Assembly: GCA_031216445.1 (NCBI GenBank) | Contig: CM062201.1 | Location: 5,759,501-5,823,500, forward strand | Reading direction: 5' to 3' | Length of the DNA stretch: 64,000 bases | DNA from: Lateolabrax maculatus | Lineage: Eukaryota > Chordata > Actinopteri > Acropomatiformes > Lateolabracidae | Part shown: positions 10,234 through 22,863 of the stretch, one piece after another | Layout of the letters: every line of letters begins with the position of its first letter | Position numbering within the stretch: the stretch's first letter is position 1 | Notes under the pieces: generated by a model | Database searches by the model: none | Seen by the model: the letters and a program-made list of their open reading frames with translations, nothing else | Told to the model about the DNA's origin: nothing | Made by a program: the position numbers and the translations under genes

Positions 10234-13200
10234 TGACAAAATGGTTGACATTTAAAAACGAAATGATCTAATAAACTAATAACACTGTTCATTCAATAGA
10301 TTTATTTTTAGTGGCCTTTAACAAAGACCATTTCCCATAATCCCTACACCATTGCAAGTTAAGTGTCACGACTCGATGTCAATAAGTCAGCTTCAGCGTC
10401 GTTGGTAGGAGCAGGTTTTGACTGAGACTCCAGTCCTAATGGAGTTGACTGTATTTCACACACGGACATGAGATTGTTTTAAATCTTCTCATCTCACTCT
10501 CGGAAATAAAGAAAACTAGTGAATTTGCTAAAATGTTAAAACTATTTGTTTGATAAACTGTAATTTAATAGTCAATGGCTGAAGTATAAACAAGTCTGAT
10601 TCAACAGGCTTTTATTTTTCAGCCTTGTAAGTTATGACCTTTCAAAATGTGTGTGGGCTTTTGATATTCACTGTATGTCATGATCCTTTCTCCCTTCTGT
10701 ACCTTTCCTCCCTCTCACCACCGTGTTAATGAAAAACAAAAATTCAAAATGCCAAAAAAAATTCCTTTAAAAAAGGGAGATGAAAGGCTATTTCAAGGTT
10801 TCACTCTGGTGCTGTGACAGTCACAGTGACGGATGCTTTACTTGTACTTCTAACAAGGAGTGCCAACAAAGACAGAGATTCTAACATGGCATCAACAACT
10901 TCTGAGTGTGATTTTCCTTTTGTTATTCTTCTGTCGATCGAACTATTACTCACCCCTTCGTTTTTTGGGGGGGGGGGTTTATATCCTCTCTAAATTTCAT
11001 TCTTTGTCTTCGTTCCCTCCCTCTCCCAGTGTCAGGATACGACAGGTGAGTGGGGAATTGGAAATAGGATGTCTCAAAGAGGCCAGCTCTGACACTGGAG
11101 GTTGAATACTAACAACAGAACCCATCTCCGAATCTCTGCTTATTTCAACGTTTTTGCTTTTCCCCATATCACTCTTTTCCAATTTTTCTCTTCTCGCACT
11201 GTTACTTGTGTAGCCTCTAAAATGAAGTTGCATCACAAAACTAGTGCAAACTATATAAGGTGCTCTAATAGACGCCTATCAGTGTTGGACAAATAATTGC
11301 TCAATATTTGACTAGCTGAATTGGTAAAGTTACGTTAAAATGTAAGCGTGGGTCATTTTAACAATTGGGTCAACACTTTTATTTCTAACTTTGCAACTTT
11401 CCATTCACTAAACCCCTCCCCCAAAGAGTGACTGTCCAATCATAGCTTAGCATACATGGCATCTAGAGGCTATGTCTTTTTCTGTTGCCTTTCCAAGAGT
11501 GTAATGACCCGATCAAATCATGCGTTTCTCTGATCCAATGTAAGCTGCTAATGTAAGCCAGCACTAACTATCTTATTACCTAGTCACCTAACTTTATTCC
11601 CAAGGTAAAGTTTTGGCTAAGTTATAATATTATCATGCATGTAAACATCAAATTCACGTATAAGACTCTTTTGTAGCGTTCTCATTTTCACCCATTCTAA
11701 ACATCTTCGACTTAAAGAGTTAATGTTAACTAACTAGCAGCAGCAAATCAAATCTGCCAGTGGAAGTTTTCATTTCAGCCTGAAAAAATATCAGCCATTA
11801 TATTAAAATGTGAAATTTGCTACTGTCTTCTTCTTTAAGAAACCAAAGTTGTTCCAAAAATCATCCTTGACCATTTCTACAAAAACCAGGGACATTAATA
11901 ATTTATCATGCCGTCTTTTGTTTTCCCCTTGTTTACAGGAAGTCCCCCAAAATAATCTTTAAAAATTCTCTTTTTCTTCTCTTTGTGTAAAACCAATTCA
12001 CCGGCCTTTGATAAGTGTCCACTGCAGTTGCTATGAAACCAGCAATGTCTCTACAAAGCCACCGTACAGAAAGTGTGAATTCTGTTCTTCTTTCAGCTGC
12101 CAGATATTGTGAGGGCTATTGAGTTTTGAGTTACAACACACAAAAACTGGCTGCACTGCATTGCATTTAAGAGCGGATCATTATCTGCAGCAGTAATGTA
12201 GGACAAATGTAGAGGCAGACAGTGACAAAGGATAAAAGTGTCTGTCGTGTTATCTTTCTTTATCTTGTTTCAATTTCACTCTTGAAGTGCTCAGATGGAA
12301 TGTGAAGTGAATTTTAGAAACGGCGTGATTGTATCGGGGGTCAATGGAAAGATGCAAGTTGGTCAATCAGTCAGTCTGTCAGTGACGTAGCAAGATGATG
12401 GTCGGTAAGTGGCTGTACTTGGTTTCCAGCCTCATCCCGTCCCTCTCTCTTCCCCCACTCTTTCATTGACTGAAGAGCATGAGACTCTTCTTGTCATTAT
12501 CTCCAGGACAATGACAAGAAAGGACATGATGCGTCCAGTGGCATGAGTGAATGATACATACTGTAGCACGTTAAAGGTTAATGGACCAAGCCAACGAAAT
12601 CCACTGCTGCGCATCATAAAAAACAATCAGATCATCACTGTGGTTGCTGTTTGTCAAGGGCAACACGAAAGGTACACCTAATGATTAAGACAGAAAAGCG
12701 TCAGAATATTAGAGTAAATATTTTGTGCACATGATAATTACGCATAATCATCTGTAAAAAAAAAAAAAAGTTAAAATGTTTTTTAGTAATGCTGAGCTCA
12801 TGTGTATACCTCTACACACTATATGAGTGAACAGTGTGTGCGCGTGAGAGAGAGAGAGACAGCAAGAAAATACCCTGTAAGTTTCACTCCAGCGCCTCTC
12901 ATCCTGTCAGCCCTCTGCAAGGCCGGGTCACCTCAGGGTCAGCCCATTTCTGATTATCCCAGATGATTGGCGGCTCTGTCTGCGGCCACGGGTGAGCGCC
13001 TCGCTGTGACATCAAACCTTATTGGAGGAGACCCGAGTTCAGGGGCGGGGTCAGGGGTGACAGAAGACCAGAGGAGGGAGATGTTAGCTTATGATTGGTT
13101 TATGAGTGACAGCAGGACACAGCCAGGCAGGCAGACAGGAAGAGGGGAACAAGGGGTCAAGGTCTCACTTGTGATATTGTGTTGGATTAGTTGCTTTGGT

Positions 13201-13534
13201 GATGGTAATAAGGGGAGTTTAAATTAGAATTCGCATCATCAGTTCGTTTACATGGAAGGACAGCATGGTAGCAAATTATTATGCTGCTGCTGCCTGAAAA
13301 TATGAGATATCTTTATTAGAAGAGTACAAGTGGAAAAATGCCGATGGTAATGTAAAACATGAAAATGTTGGTAAAGCTTATTCCTGGATTATGGAAAGTC
13401 TGGGTCTAGTAATAAAATTATTATATTTAGTCAAATTACAAATTTTATTGTATTGTATACTGTATGCATGTACAAAATGTGAAGCCCCGATTTTCATGTT
13501 TGGAAATGTATAATTACTGTCAAGGTGGCAAACA

Positions 13535-13557
13535 TTTATTTTATTTTATTTTATTTA
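13535..13557. repeat. (TTTTA)n pentanucleotide repeat
   Basis: About four and a half tandem TTTTA units form a short simple repeat in an AT-rich context. Confidence 0.8.
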
Positions 13558-14565
13558 ACTTAAACTGGAACTTGGAAAATTCAATTGCAAACAAAACTGT
13601 CAAATTGTCACATTGCCAATTTTCTATTTGAAAAGGAGTGCACAGAAATTGTTGTAAATGTGCACTCTGAAACATAAAAAAAAAAGGAAAGTGGATTTAG
13701 AATTTTTAAAATTTGGTCATAAATGCTGCCTTTTTCACTGCAGACACTTTAATTCATCATAGTAGGAAAAACAAAGGTGTTTTGGTGGCTGCGTTCTATT
13801 CAGGTGTTTTAGTACGACAGTGATCCAACATGTACAGTACCAGGACCCTGAAACTGAAGCAGCTACATGGAATTCAGCCATCATTTATTTTATTATTTAC
13901 TCCAGTACTGTTCCTACTTTGACATCCTTCCAACTGTTTTTCTGTATAAAAAAAAATTTAAATAAAAATGTGATGATTTAATCAAACTGAAATGTCATAT
14001 TCAATGCCAAAATGTGTGCATATAATTAAAGGGAAACTTTGCCAATTTTCAACCTTATCTCTATTTTGTTTTTGTTTTTTTAGAGAGAGGTAAAGTTGAA
14101 AATCCAGAAACTTTTTCTCCAGTGACTATGTTTAAGTTTCAATTCAAAATATGTTTAATAGATGTTTTATTTGTATTTTTGGAAATGCATTGTTTACAAT
14201 CAAAATAATAACACAAAAACACCCACAAATACCAAAAAGAAAAAGAAAAAGAAGAAAAAAATCACATTTACTAAAAGGTTTGAGTGTAGTTCCAAGCATA
14301 CTGCCACATTGATGAGGAATGAATGCATGAGATTAAATGTGAAGTGGACAACCAATTAGACAGTTAGTCCAATTAATCTGTTTTACTTGTCATTTTATTG
14401 TCATTGTGGCAGTGTATTTGAATGCTAGGAAGTGTGTTCAATAGTCGACTACCTTTGGGTAAATAATGGTTGTATAAACTGTAATAAACAAAGTCTGAGC
14501 GAGCTTCTACACTATTTACAGTACAGGGCAGCAAACAAGTGGTGCAGCTGCCTCTACTTCCTCAA

Positions 14566-14850
14566 CTCCCTCTTGTACTCTTAACTGCTGTTCTCAATTC
14601 ATCCTCCCTTTCTTAATCATTCCTGCACTTCACTCGTCCTTTGATACGCTGCCTCAGATCTCCACCTCCGCCCACGCTCTTCTTCTTTAAAGCCTTCATC
14701 CACGGGTTCTTCTCTCTGTCTCTGCTCAGACTTATCCCCCTTGTCTGCCTCCCTCTCCGTCTCCTCGTCTCACACCCCCCCAACCCCCTCTGTCCATCTT
14801 GGTGTAGGCTATCGCTCCCTTTCTCCCCTCCCTCAACCTCTCAATAATCA
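14566..14850. repeat. Pyrimidine-rich tract
   Basis: A C/T-dominated stretch of about 280 bases on the + strand, ending near the start of an A/G-rich patch at 14883-14925. The two Ser/Leu/Pro-rich open frames over it reflect composition, not a gene. Confidence 0.65.
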
Positions 14851-15851
14851 GTGTCTCATCCTTAAAAGCTACTTGTTACAGGTGGAAAGAAAAAAAGAAA
14901 AGAAAGGAAAAAAAAGTGGAGAGTGAGCATGAGGCCAATCATCTCCACTCTCTCTCGATGGTCCATCTCAGGTAAGAGTTCAAGTGCTGCTAAGGGCTGT
15001 TCAGATCACATCAAATCCACATCTAACTTCACCCCAGAGACTGTTTGAAATAGTAAGATTCTTATTAAAACTGCCCGAGCATACCGTTAAATGTCAGAGC
15101 CCTGAGTCTGCAAAACTTTAGCACCACATTCTCTGTCCATATTATGGGCCGACAAGAGAATGTCAGGTGAAAGATTAGATGGATTATTGGCCTTACCAGT
15201 AGCACCCATTTCAGTCAGAAGATGTAAAAGTCATGTAGGTGAAGCGGAGATGAATGAAGGAGTGTTATTATGACGGATTTGAAGGTCTTATCTTGCCCAT
15301 CTGACTGTATTACCTTCTGTTTTTTGCTTCTAGATAGTCTGAAGACCATCCTTAAAAGTATGGCATTTAGTACAGGCAGATGTGCAAGAAATGTTTTCTA
15401 CAGTTTAAAAAGCATAACACCATACACCTCCAAAATATGATACTGTTGTTTTTGATGGTGCAGTTCAAATCCTTTTCAAGGCCCAATGAAGGAAATATGA
15501 AATTCAGTGATACTGCTGGCTATTGTGCATTTTTCACAAGAGGATAAAAAACGCTTTTGGACATTTGTGGAAACAGCACTTAAGCCTTAAGCTGCAGAGA
15601 GAGCGTTACTCCTCGGCAGTAGTTGACACATTTGAGGGCCGTCTTTGCTAAGAGACACTTTGTCAACTTCCGTGGGGTGCTACTGACTGGAGAAAGAAAC
15701 ATAGGTGGTGCCAGGACCTCATGCCTGGCTGAGAGTCAGTGGCTTTCTTGGCTGGATTCATACTATGTTTACATGCATTGACATATTAATAAGCAGCATT
15801 GCAACCATAACAATCAACATAGGCGATATAGGAATATAACACTTTGGGCCC

Positions 15852-16211
15852 TAGCCTGGGAACCAGATAAATCTGCGAGCTCATATTTTATTTGCTCTGG
15901 CAGATACGCCTGGCCCCTCTCCCATTCAAACTGATTTCCTTAATACTGGCAGCACCATCGTGTTGGCAGACCAATCACAAGCGTTTATCCAGTATGAGGC
16001 AGGTTTAATATGACAGCTACCGTTTAATACTGCCGGCTACAGCGGCAGTATTAAACGGACTGGACGGTAAATTTTATCCAAAAGAAGAACAAACAACTGC
16101 ACTTAAACTTTATGTTGATAAGAAATATGCGTTTGTCGAACTTCTGACAGGATGTACCATACGACAGGATGGCGTTTCGTTGCTGTGATTGGTTGTCTCC
16201 ACCCGTCGATA
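15852..16211 (+). mobile_element. TAGCCTGG-terminated element, copy 2 (3' truncated, with hairpin)
   Basis: It starts TAGCCTGGGAACCAGA and shares with copies 1 and 3 the blocks AAGAAGAACAAACAACTGCA, TTCTGACAGGA and GATTGGTTGTCTCC. Similarity ends near 16211, just after CCCGTCGATAA. The last 50-60 bp seen in copies 1 and 3, including the CCAGGCTA end, are missing or unrecognisable. At 16020-16058 this copy carries a perfect 16 bp inverted repeat with a 7 base loop that is imperfect in the other copies. No transposase is encoded. Confidence 0.75.
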
Positions 16212-19200
16212 ATATTTTAATCACAACAAAAAGCATAAAGTGGTAAGTGTTGGGTGCACGGACTGTGTGGGCATCTCCAAATGCACCTGCTATTTTGTTT
16301 CATGTAGATATAGCAGTGCAAAGTGCTGGTGCAGTGGAATATAGATCAGAGGGTGTGGTGATTAGTAAATACACTCTGAGCCAATCACATAGCTGGTCTC
16401 ATCGCTCTAAGACAGCCAAGCCAATCACACTGAGGTACGACAGCAATAGCTGTAAATAGAAATAAATGATGAAAAATTGTTAGGTGAAGCTCGCATAAAA
16501 CTGAAACACTTTTTCAGTTTTAATTCTACTCCAACCTAATGTCTTGCACATATATAGGCAGAAAACCGAGTTCTAAACGACCAGTCTGACGTGTGTAGAG
16601 GTGTGTGTGGTTTATTTTCATGATGATTTAACCAAGGTAAACACAGCAGACGGCCGTGTCCGATGCAGCATTTCTCTAATCAGAGGCTACCGATTTATCA
16701 GCTTATCTGCCCTGCTGCCTTGCCTATTGCAGATTGTTAATAAATGCAGACGGATGTACCGGTGATCTTGCTTTAACCACATTAAACATTAATTTTTTAA
16801 TGCAGAGTTAAACACATCTACTGTCTGGAAAGTATTTAATTAAAATAATGTGTTTACATCTTAAGCATAATGCCATTATTTCTGCATATTTGCAATTGTG
16901 CTGTGGTTTTGATTTTAGTTTGTCACATTACATTTTGATTTTCCATTTCATATTTTAAAGATTGAGTAGCCCTACGTGTTGGTTTAGTTTCCCAGGCTCT
17001 ATGCTTTCATTTTTTCACACAGTCATTGAACAATATGACACATCTCTTGGCGCTTTCATGACACTGAATAGAAGTCAAAATCAATACCGAGAGGCTTCTG
17101 CCCCTCCCGCTTGGTGTGTTCCTCTCCCTCACTGTGTTCCTCTCTCTCTCAACAAAATACCTTGAGGTAAATAAAGGTAAATTGATTTTTGTTTGACATA
17201 TCTCGAAATACGTATTTGCCTTCATAAAATATTAGTTTAGTTGAAATGGATGTTCATCCTCACATTACGATATTATCTTACACTTTTCACTAAATTAACC
17301 GTATCACCAAAACACTATGATGACATGAATTTCCCTGAATAAAGGGTCATTCTTTTGGAAATGCATCAACCCGAATGTCCTCTTTTGGATAATTATGTTT
17401 GATTTGACATGTTGTGCCTCAGGGCTGCAATCATACAGGATGCATTTCCAGCAGCAGGGGGTGCCTTTTGTAGTTGTTTTGAATGAGTTTGAAGCACTTT
17501 GAATCCTGCTTTTGCGCTCCATGTGCCCCTCATTTATCCACTTGTGTCGCTCCGCTTTCATTGAGGAAGCACCTGCAATCCCGGTTGAAAATGATTGCGC
17601 TTCGATGGGCTCCATGCAGAAGATGACCCTGCTTGACTACTTTTTTTTGTTTTTTGTTTTTCAATCAGATGAAACGAGAGGCAGGCATTATGACCTGTTA
17701 GATCTGATGTAAGCGAGGACAATTGAGGAAAGGCTGGTTGTTCCTATCCACACTGTTTCAGAGCATCAGGCTGAGACTGAAATAGATGCTTAGTTTCCTC
17801 TTTAGTTATCTAATAACATTACTTAATGTTATTCTTTACTTGCTAAGTGATTGACAGCAGCTGACTTTGCCTTGTTGCCTAGCGACAGCAAAAGGACACT
17901 TTGGGCACCTCCGCCTGTGCAGGCTTTTCAAAATCAAGGCCTTCACAACGTCCTCTGCCTATTGTGCCTGATTCCAGGACACTGAATGAAACTGCACTGA
18001 AACAAAGCAACCCACCGGCTGAAATGTTGTTGTGTCAAGGAAGAAAAGGGGGAATGAGTGCAAGACTCGAGTGGTGACCTTCGCTCCACATGGTGTCATC
18101 TCGCTTTAAATATGTATTTCTAATAAATATGCTGCTGGTCTCTCACACATTCACACACTGCAGGGCTTTACCCAGAAAATGTCAGCTTACAGGATGGTCA
18201 ATATCTGATAACCTTTTTATGCTGGATCAGAATGTTTAACAGTGGCGGCCAGGTTAGGTGGTGCTTAAAGCAACACTCCGAAATCTCTTATAAAATATCA
18301 AACACTCGCCACCCTGTAGACTTGAAAGGTGGCTTTAGAATATTTGGAACTTGAGGAGGGCAGTGGCTGCGGTGACCCAGTTTGCCGATGCTGATAAAAA
18401 AAGTATCAATTCATAGAAAGTTCTCAAACACTCCTTAAGCATAATCTACACAATGGTCCATATATGCTCAGTCGGTGAAAATTCTTGGTTGCCCATGCAG
18501 TGGGCTGTTAATGTTACTTGCTCACAACCAACCATAAGTTCAGTCAGAGACACTAAGGTCAAGGAGTTGATGATTATTGCAAATTGTTATAAATTAAATT
18601 TTGAATCCGAGCAGCAACAAGGAATCTGCTGTGAGACTTTATAATGAAATATATAAATCATTAAATCTGCAGCAAATACAAGAGCAAAAAGTGGTGCTGT
18701 ACACCTGCATGAATAAGATCAGATGTAACCAGTCAGCTGGTGGTGCATGAGCCAGTCAATGTAATGCATGATTAAAAACTGCTGCTGTCACTGCAAGTGC
18801 AACTCCAGTGCTCTGCCTGAACTAACACTAGGCTCAATCAAAGGTAGCTGAATGTAACAAGTGCAAACAGCTAACCGGGCTAGCAGCCATTGGAAGCTCT
18901 GTATTTAGGCATATTTTGGCATATTTAGGTGAAAATAATCCCTTCATTCCTCCACAGATCCCACAGTCAGCTGACCGAACTGAGGAGAAACCTGATGAAA
19001 ATGTTCTGAGGCGCCTACGTACTGCAAGCTGAGTGTGTGTCACGTCGCCTACTCGCTCTGTGTCATTGATCCGGCTGGTGTTGGCGGACGTAGTCTTACT
19101 GTTAAGGACACTGAACAGTAGGGCCGCATATGCAACCCCGCACACTCAGGGAGCATTGTCGAGAACAATGTTGCTCCTCCTCCTCCTTTGTGTTGCAGTT

Positions 19201-20454
19201 ATCTCCTCCCCACAGAACGCGAGTGTGAAAACGACCATGACATGAGTTGGTGATGAAATAAAAGGGCGTGTTTTTCTGTGTGAGGGGTAAGTGGAGGCAA
19301 AGGGCATTAAGGGCAGCAAAATACCTCAAAACATAATGAAGTTGCAAAGATGGATATAGGTGTAACAAGACCTGAAAAGGCAGTCTGGTGAGGAAAACGT
19401 GGACACAATGGAAAGCTCTGATGAGAAAAGTATATGTCGACAATGGCTTTTTCTTATTTTGGATGTATCCGCTCAGAACACAAGAGGTTTGGAAAGTGAA
19501 AATAGTTAACTGGACCACCTGGGAGGGAACCCAAGTCTGAGTCCCAAGACAGAAGTGCAGACCAAATCCAGTCACATCCTTTAGTCAAATGTTTTTTCAA
19601 TTCCCAACAGGCCTTGTACAGCCCGTTTTAACTGCACTCTGCTGCAGCGAGCCCTGAATACATGCCTTTCACTGTGACCTGAATGCAGGGGACAGCCACG
19701 CCGACCCACACGCCCTCAAACCACAGCTGATTGAGGCAACACGTGTGACTGTGCTGGTGGCAAGAGAGAATGTGCTGTGCTCTCAGTAATTTTGTAGCTT
19801 TTAACTGAGTCTCAGTGTTTTGGAGTTTAGTTTCAGTCCTATAGGCTTCTGTTCATATATTCAGTTATCATCCTTATTACTGTTTACTGTGCTTATCTGC
19901 TGCTAATCAAACCGAATATTTTCTTGCTGCTGCTTATATCAAAGGTTTATCACTGACAAACCAGCAGGAGGCTTCATTGTGAAGCAACTACTGGGAAAAG
20001 CAATGTGATTGTCACTCTGTTAGCGGTGCTATTCTAGAATACAAATTGGTCTACACAACAAGATACAGATATACTCGGCGCTATTGGTCAGGAGGTCGGT
20101 TAAATGTTGTTGGGAGGAATGTTACGAGATAAAAACACCCACAGTAAGAAGTTAGATGAGGAGCTGCAGGCAAAAGCCATATAGCCGCTCTGTTAGACTA
20201 TACTTTGGTAAGCGAGCACAGCTCGGCCTCAAATTTCCGTCCTAATCCGACGCAGTAAGTGACCCTTGCAGCAACTTGGACGGATGGACAGTGCTGACCG
20301 TCTACGCCATAGACTCTACGGCAAACCCAGAGGGCTAAAATACAACGGCAAAGGTGAATCGTACCTGCTCACAATGTGCAGGTTAAGTGAACCGTAATGC
20401 GGACTTGAAGCGAACCGGTTCATTTCAGAGGAAGTTCTTTTTAAACTTTGAAAA
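16212..20454. other. Unique-looking segment without recognisable gene
   Basis: No supported gene. The stretch at about 17380-17720 is GC-balanced and non-repetitive and includes a CTCF-like match. It resembles conserved noncoding DNA, but I cannot align it. The longest open frame (19102-19575, minus, 157 codons) has no recognisable domain and no splice or promoter context. Sequence around 20280-20330 is CG-bearing (TCTACGCCATAGACTCTACG) and may be a decayed repeat. Confidence 0.45.
17452..17464 (+). promoter_or_regulatory. CTCF-like motif
   Basis: CAGCAGGGGGTGC matches 12 of 13 positions of the CASYAGRKGGCRS part of the vertebrate CTCF consensus, with T replacing C at one core position. It sits in a non-repetitive stretch at 17380-17720. 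This is a pattern match with no evidence of occupancy. Confidence 0.3.
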
Positions 20455-20735
20455 CTTTGAGGATGGTGAAAAGGAAGGGAAATTGTTGGTGAGACAAATT
20501 AAACAAAAGGAAAATCTAAATACAATTCCTGCTGTTTAAAGAGGACTTTGACTGATGGAGTTTAGATAAATACGGCCTTTATGGACTTTGATGTAATCAA
20601 GTATAAAACTGAATATGATGCTGGCAAAGAGGAAAATTCTTGAATTTCTGGCTGAACTGATTCTCCCAACCTTAACTGAAGAACAACAGGAATTCCTTGA
20701 CAAACAATACACTGCAGGGAATTGTATTGGTTATT
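20455..20735 (+). mobile_element. L1/Tx1-like LINE ORF2 fragment (short copy)
   Basis: This stretch aligns by eye with about 46150-46430 in the larger L1 relic, starting near GAAAAGGAAGGGAAATTG. Conceptual translation gives KEGKLLVRQIKQKENLNT and, after stops and shifts, LAELILPTLTEEQQEFLDK. These match the linker between endonuclease and reverse transcriptase in L1-type ORF2 proteins. It is interrupted by stops and frameshifts and carries no catalytic core. Similarity to the larger copy stops abruptly near 20735. It is a dead, internally truncated relic. Confidence 0.7.
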
Positions 20736-22504
20736 TAAGGGCTCACCTGTGAGAACTCACCAGACCATGGTGACTTTGGTCTGGACCAATGTGGTGGACC
20801 AACCAACAGATGACCAAAATCAGAGTCACCTTGTATTTTGTTTCGGTTGTGTCAGCAACATTTGACAATGTGGACGTTAATTGGACAGTCAGTGCACTGT
20901 TCAGTTGGCCTCGCTATCAAACACTATTCCAGAGCAAGATAAAATTTGCTTGATTTGATATTCATTGTCCCCAGAGGAGGATGCCTAATGGTTATAATGA
21001 CCGCATGTAGGATGAAACCCTTTCCACTAGGACACTTAATGAGATTTCCCTCTTGTTCCACTCTCTGGCTAAAATGTTACATTTTCACACGGGATAATCC
21101 AGAAAACAGTTTACACATTCATGATCCTGCACCCTAGAAAACGAGTTAGCCTGTAGGTTGTATATTTCATCAGTTCTGTCATATTATTGGATGAAATGAC
21201 CATTGGAGGTTGTAAGGGGAACTGGTGTGGCTTCAGTCTTAAATCTGAGATGAGACAAATTAATCCAAATACCTACTTTAAACTTCTGCTACATTATTAT
21301 TATTTTTTATTGTCCTGTCTTGACATTAACAGTTTATTACTATTCATCAAAATGAACATGAACACTGTTATTTCCTTTAATCTGACAAACACAAGGTCAT
21401 ACAGGAGCCAATATTTCATCAGTAACAGCAAATCTGTGTAAATGAGTACTGTGGGCACACTAATGGAACTACAAAGCAGAAAAAGATCCTTGTCCCAGCT
21501 ATGGAACAGTCGTAACTAATACATAAAACACACACATAAGTACGAACATGTGAGCACATTAATGCTCCCTCCCTCCCTCCATCTGTCTGTCTGACTCTCT
21601 CACGCCAACACACACCACTAAAACACACTTTCCTGTCCACTAACTAATGCATGCTTTGAGGGCTGCTCCTCTCCCTCTCCATCATTAATGCTCATCTGAT
21701 GTCTGATGCTCAGTGACTGATCAATCCCAGCATGTCAGAAGCTCCACAGATATGTCTGATTAGCACAGACGCGCATACACAGTCTCACACCCTGTGATTG
21801 ACATTTCACTGAGGCTAATGAAAGAGACATCTCAGTGGAGGGAACTAATAAAGTCATTGACAGGGGTTGGAGGATGAGTTATTTAACTCGTCTGATCTCT
21901 CCGTGTGGGCCAACACCGCTGCAGGATCAGGATGGTGATTATTTTGGATACACACGAAGTTCACTTTAAAGCCTAAACACAACACTTTTCCCCCGAAATG
22001 GCAGCTTTTAGGGAATCACAGTTGATTTATCCAAAGTGTGATCAGATGTTATCTGCAGAAGAATGGCAGAAAAAGAAAAAGAGAATGGCAGACCTACACA
22101 TGCATCCGTTTGTATACAAAGACCTGAAGGGTAATTTGGGGTTTATTACAAATGTGGGTGTTTTTTTTTAATATAGTTTTTTCCATTATTCTCTAGAAAA
22201 TATGTCTAACGAGGCAAGAAACACGAGCAAGTTTAAACTTTTGAACCCACAATTTTTTTTGGCACTCTTTTAGATTTTGTCACCACAAGCTTTAGCTAAG
22301 CATTCCATATTTTGATATTTTTTTTTATAAAATGGGCATCAATTTGTAACTAGTTTTCATGTATGATGTACTCTACATGTTATATGACAGCTTTCATGCA
22401 AAAAAAGTTTTACTAAATTGTTTAAATGTTGAAAACTCATCACCATCTCACTCAGTGATGGGGTCCTACAAGAACACACTTTTGGTTATTTCACGTTTCA
22501 TTAT
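20736..22504. other. Unique-looking segment without recognisable gene
   Basis: No gene is supported. The part at about 21640-21960 is rich in homeodomain-like ATTA/TAAT cores (ATTAATG, CTGATTAGC, GCTAATGAA), is non-repetitive, and has the texture of a conserved noncoding element. This is an impression without alignment support. Confidence 0.4.
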
Positions 22505-22636
22505 TTTATAAAAGTATTTCTGGGGCATTGTACACCTTCATTACCTAATTGACAGTACAGAGGTGACAAGAAATGACATGGGGACTCAAACCAGGATGCT
22601 GCGGTTAATGCTCAACCCCAAGGCCACCAGGTCACC
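22505..22636 (-). mobile_element. tRNA-derived SINE
   Basis: On the minus strand this reads as a tRNA-like head. A box A-like GGCCTTGGGGTTGAG lies about 25 bases before a box B-like CCTGGTTTGAGTCCC (22581-22595). A body follows with CATTTCTTGTC and AATGCCCCAGAAATACTTTT. The order matches a common fish tRNA-derived SINE whose tail carries CATTTCCTGTC and TGCCCCAAAAA strings. It is diverged. Box A is degenerate, so it is unlikely to be transcribed. Confidence 0.65.
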
Positions 22637-22863
22637 CCCAAGATAGATTTCTGTGTTTGTCTCACTGGTTTGAAGTTGAATGGGGCTCAGCTGGGTAAAT
22701 GTGTGTATTTCCGTGCACCAACCAGTTTGTTTATGTCAGGTTCATCAATGAAATCTGATCAAACCACACCCTGATGATGCAGATTAACTAGTTTTTGAAT
22801 AATATCTAAGGATGTTTGAGCACCTAACTTCAAATTTGACTGGTGCTTATTTAGTCATGGATA

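Larger units (their letters stand above)
5668..15851. other. Long stretch without recognisable gene
   Basis: Ten kilobases hold no protein or RNA gene I can support. Features seen are two copies of an 83 bp segment, a C21 run, small CA and A/T runs (7331-7347, 8071-8082, 12757-12769), a (TTTTA)n patch, and a pyrimidine-rich tract at 14566-14850. A locally GC-richer stretch at about 12880-13170 could be regulatory. None of the short open frames resembles a known protein family. The remainder is AT-rich single-copy-looking sequence. Confidence 0.5.

Noticed and set aside
19102..19575. 157-codon open frame on the minus strand
   Set aside because: No recognisable domain, a Leu/His/Phe-rich composition, and no promoter, splice or polyadenylation context; length is compatible with chance in 64 kb.
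20040..20340. CG-bearing stretch with TCTACGCCATAGACTCTACG
   Set aside because: It suggests a decayed repeat or promoter-like patch, but I could not define ends, internal symmetry or a second copy in the window.
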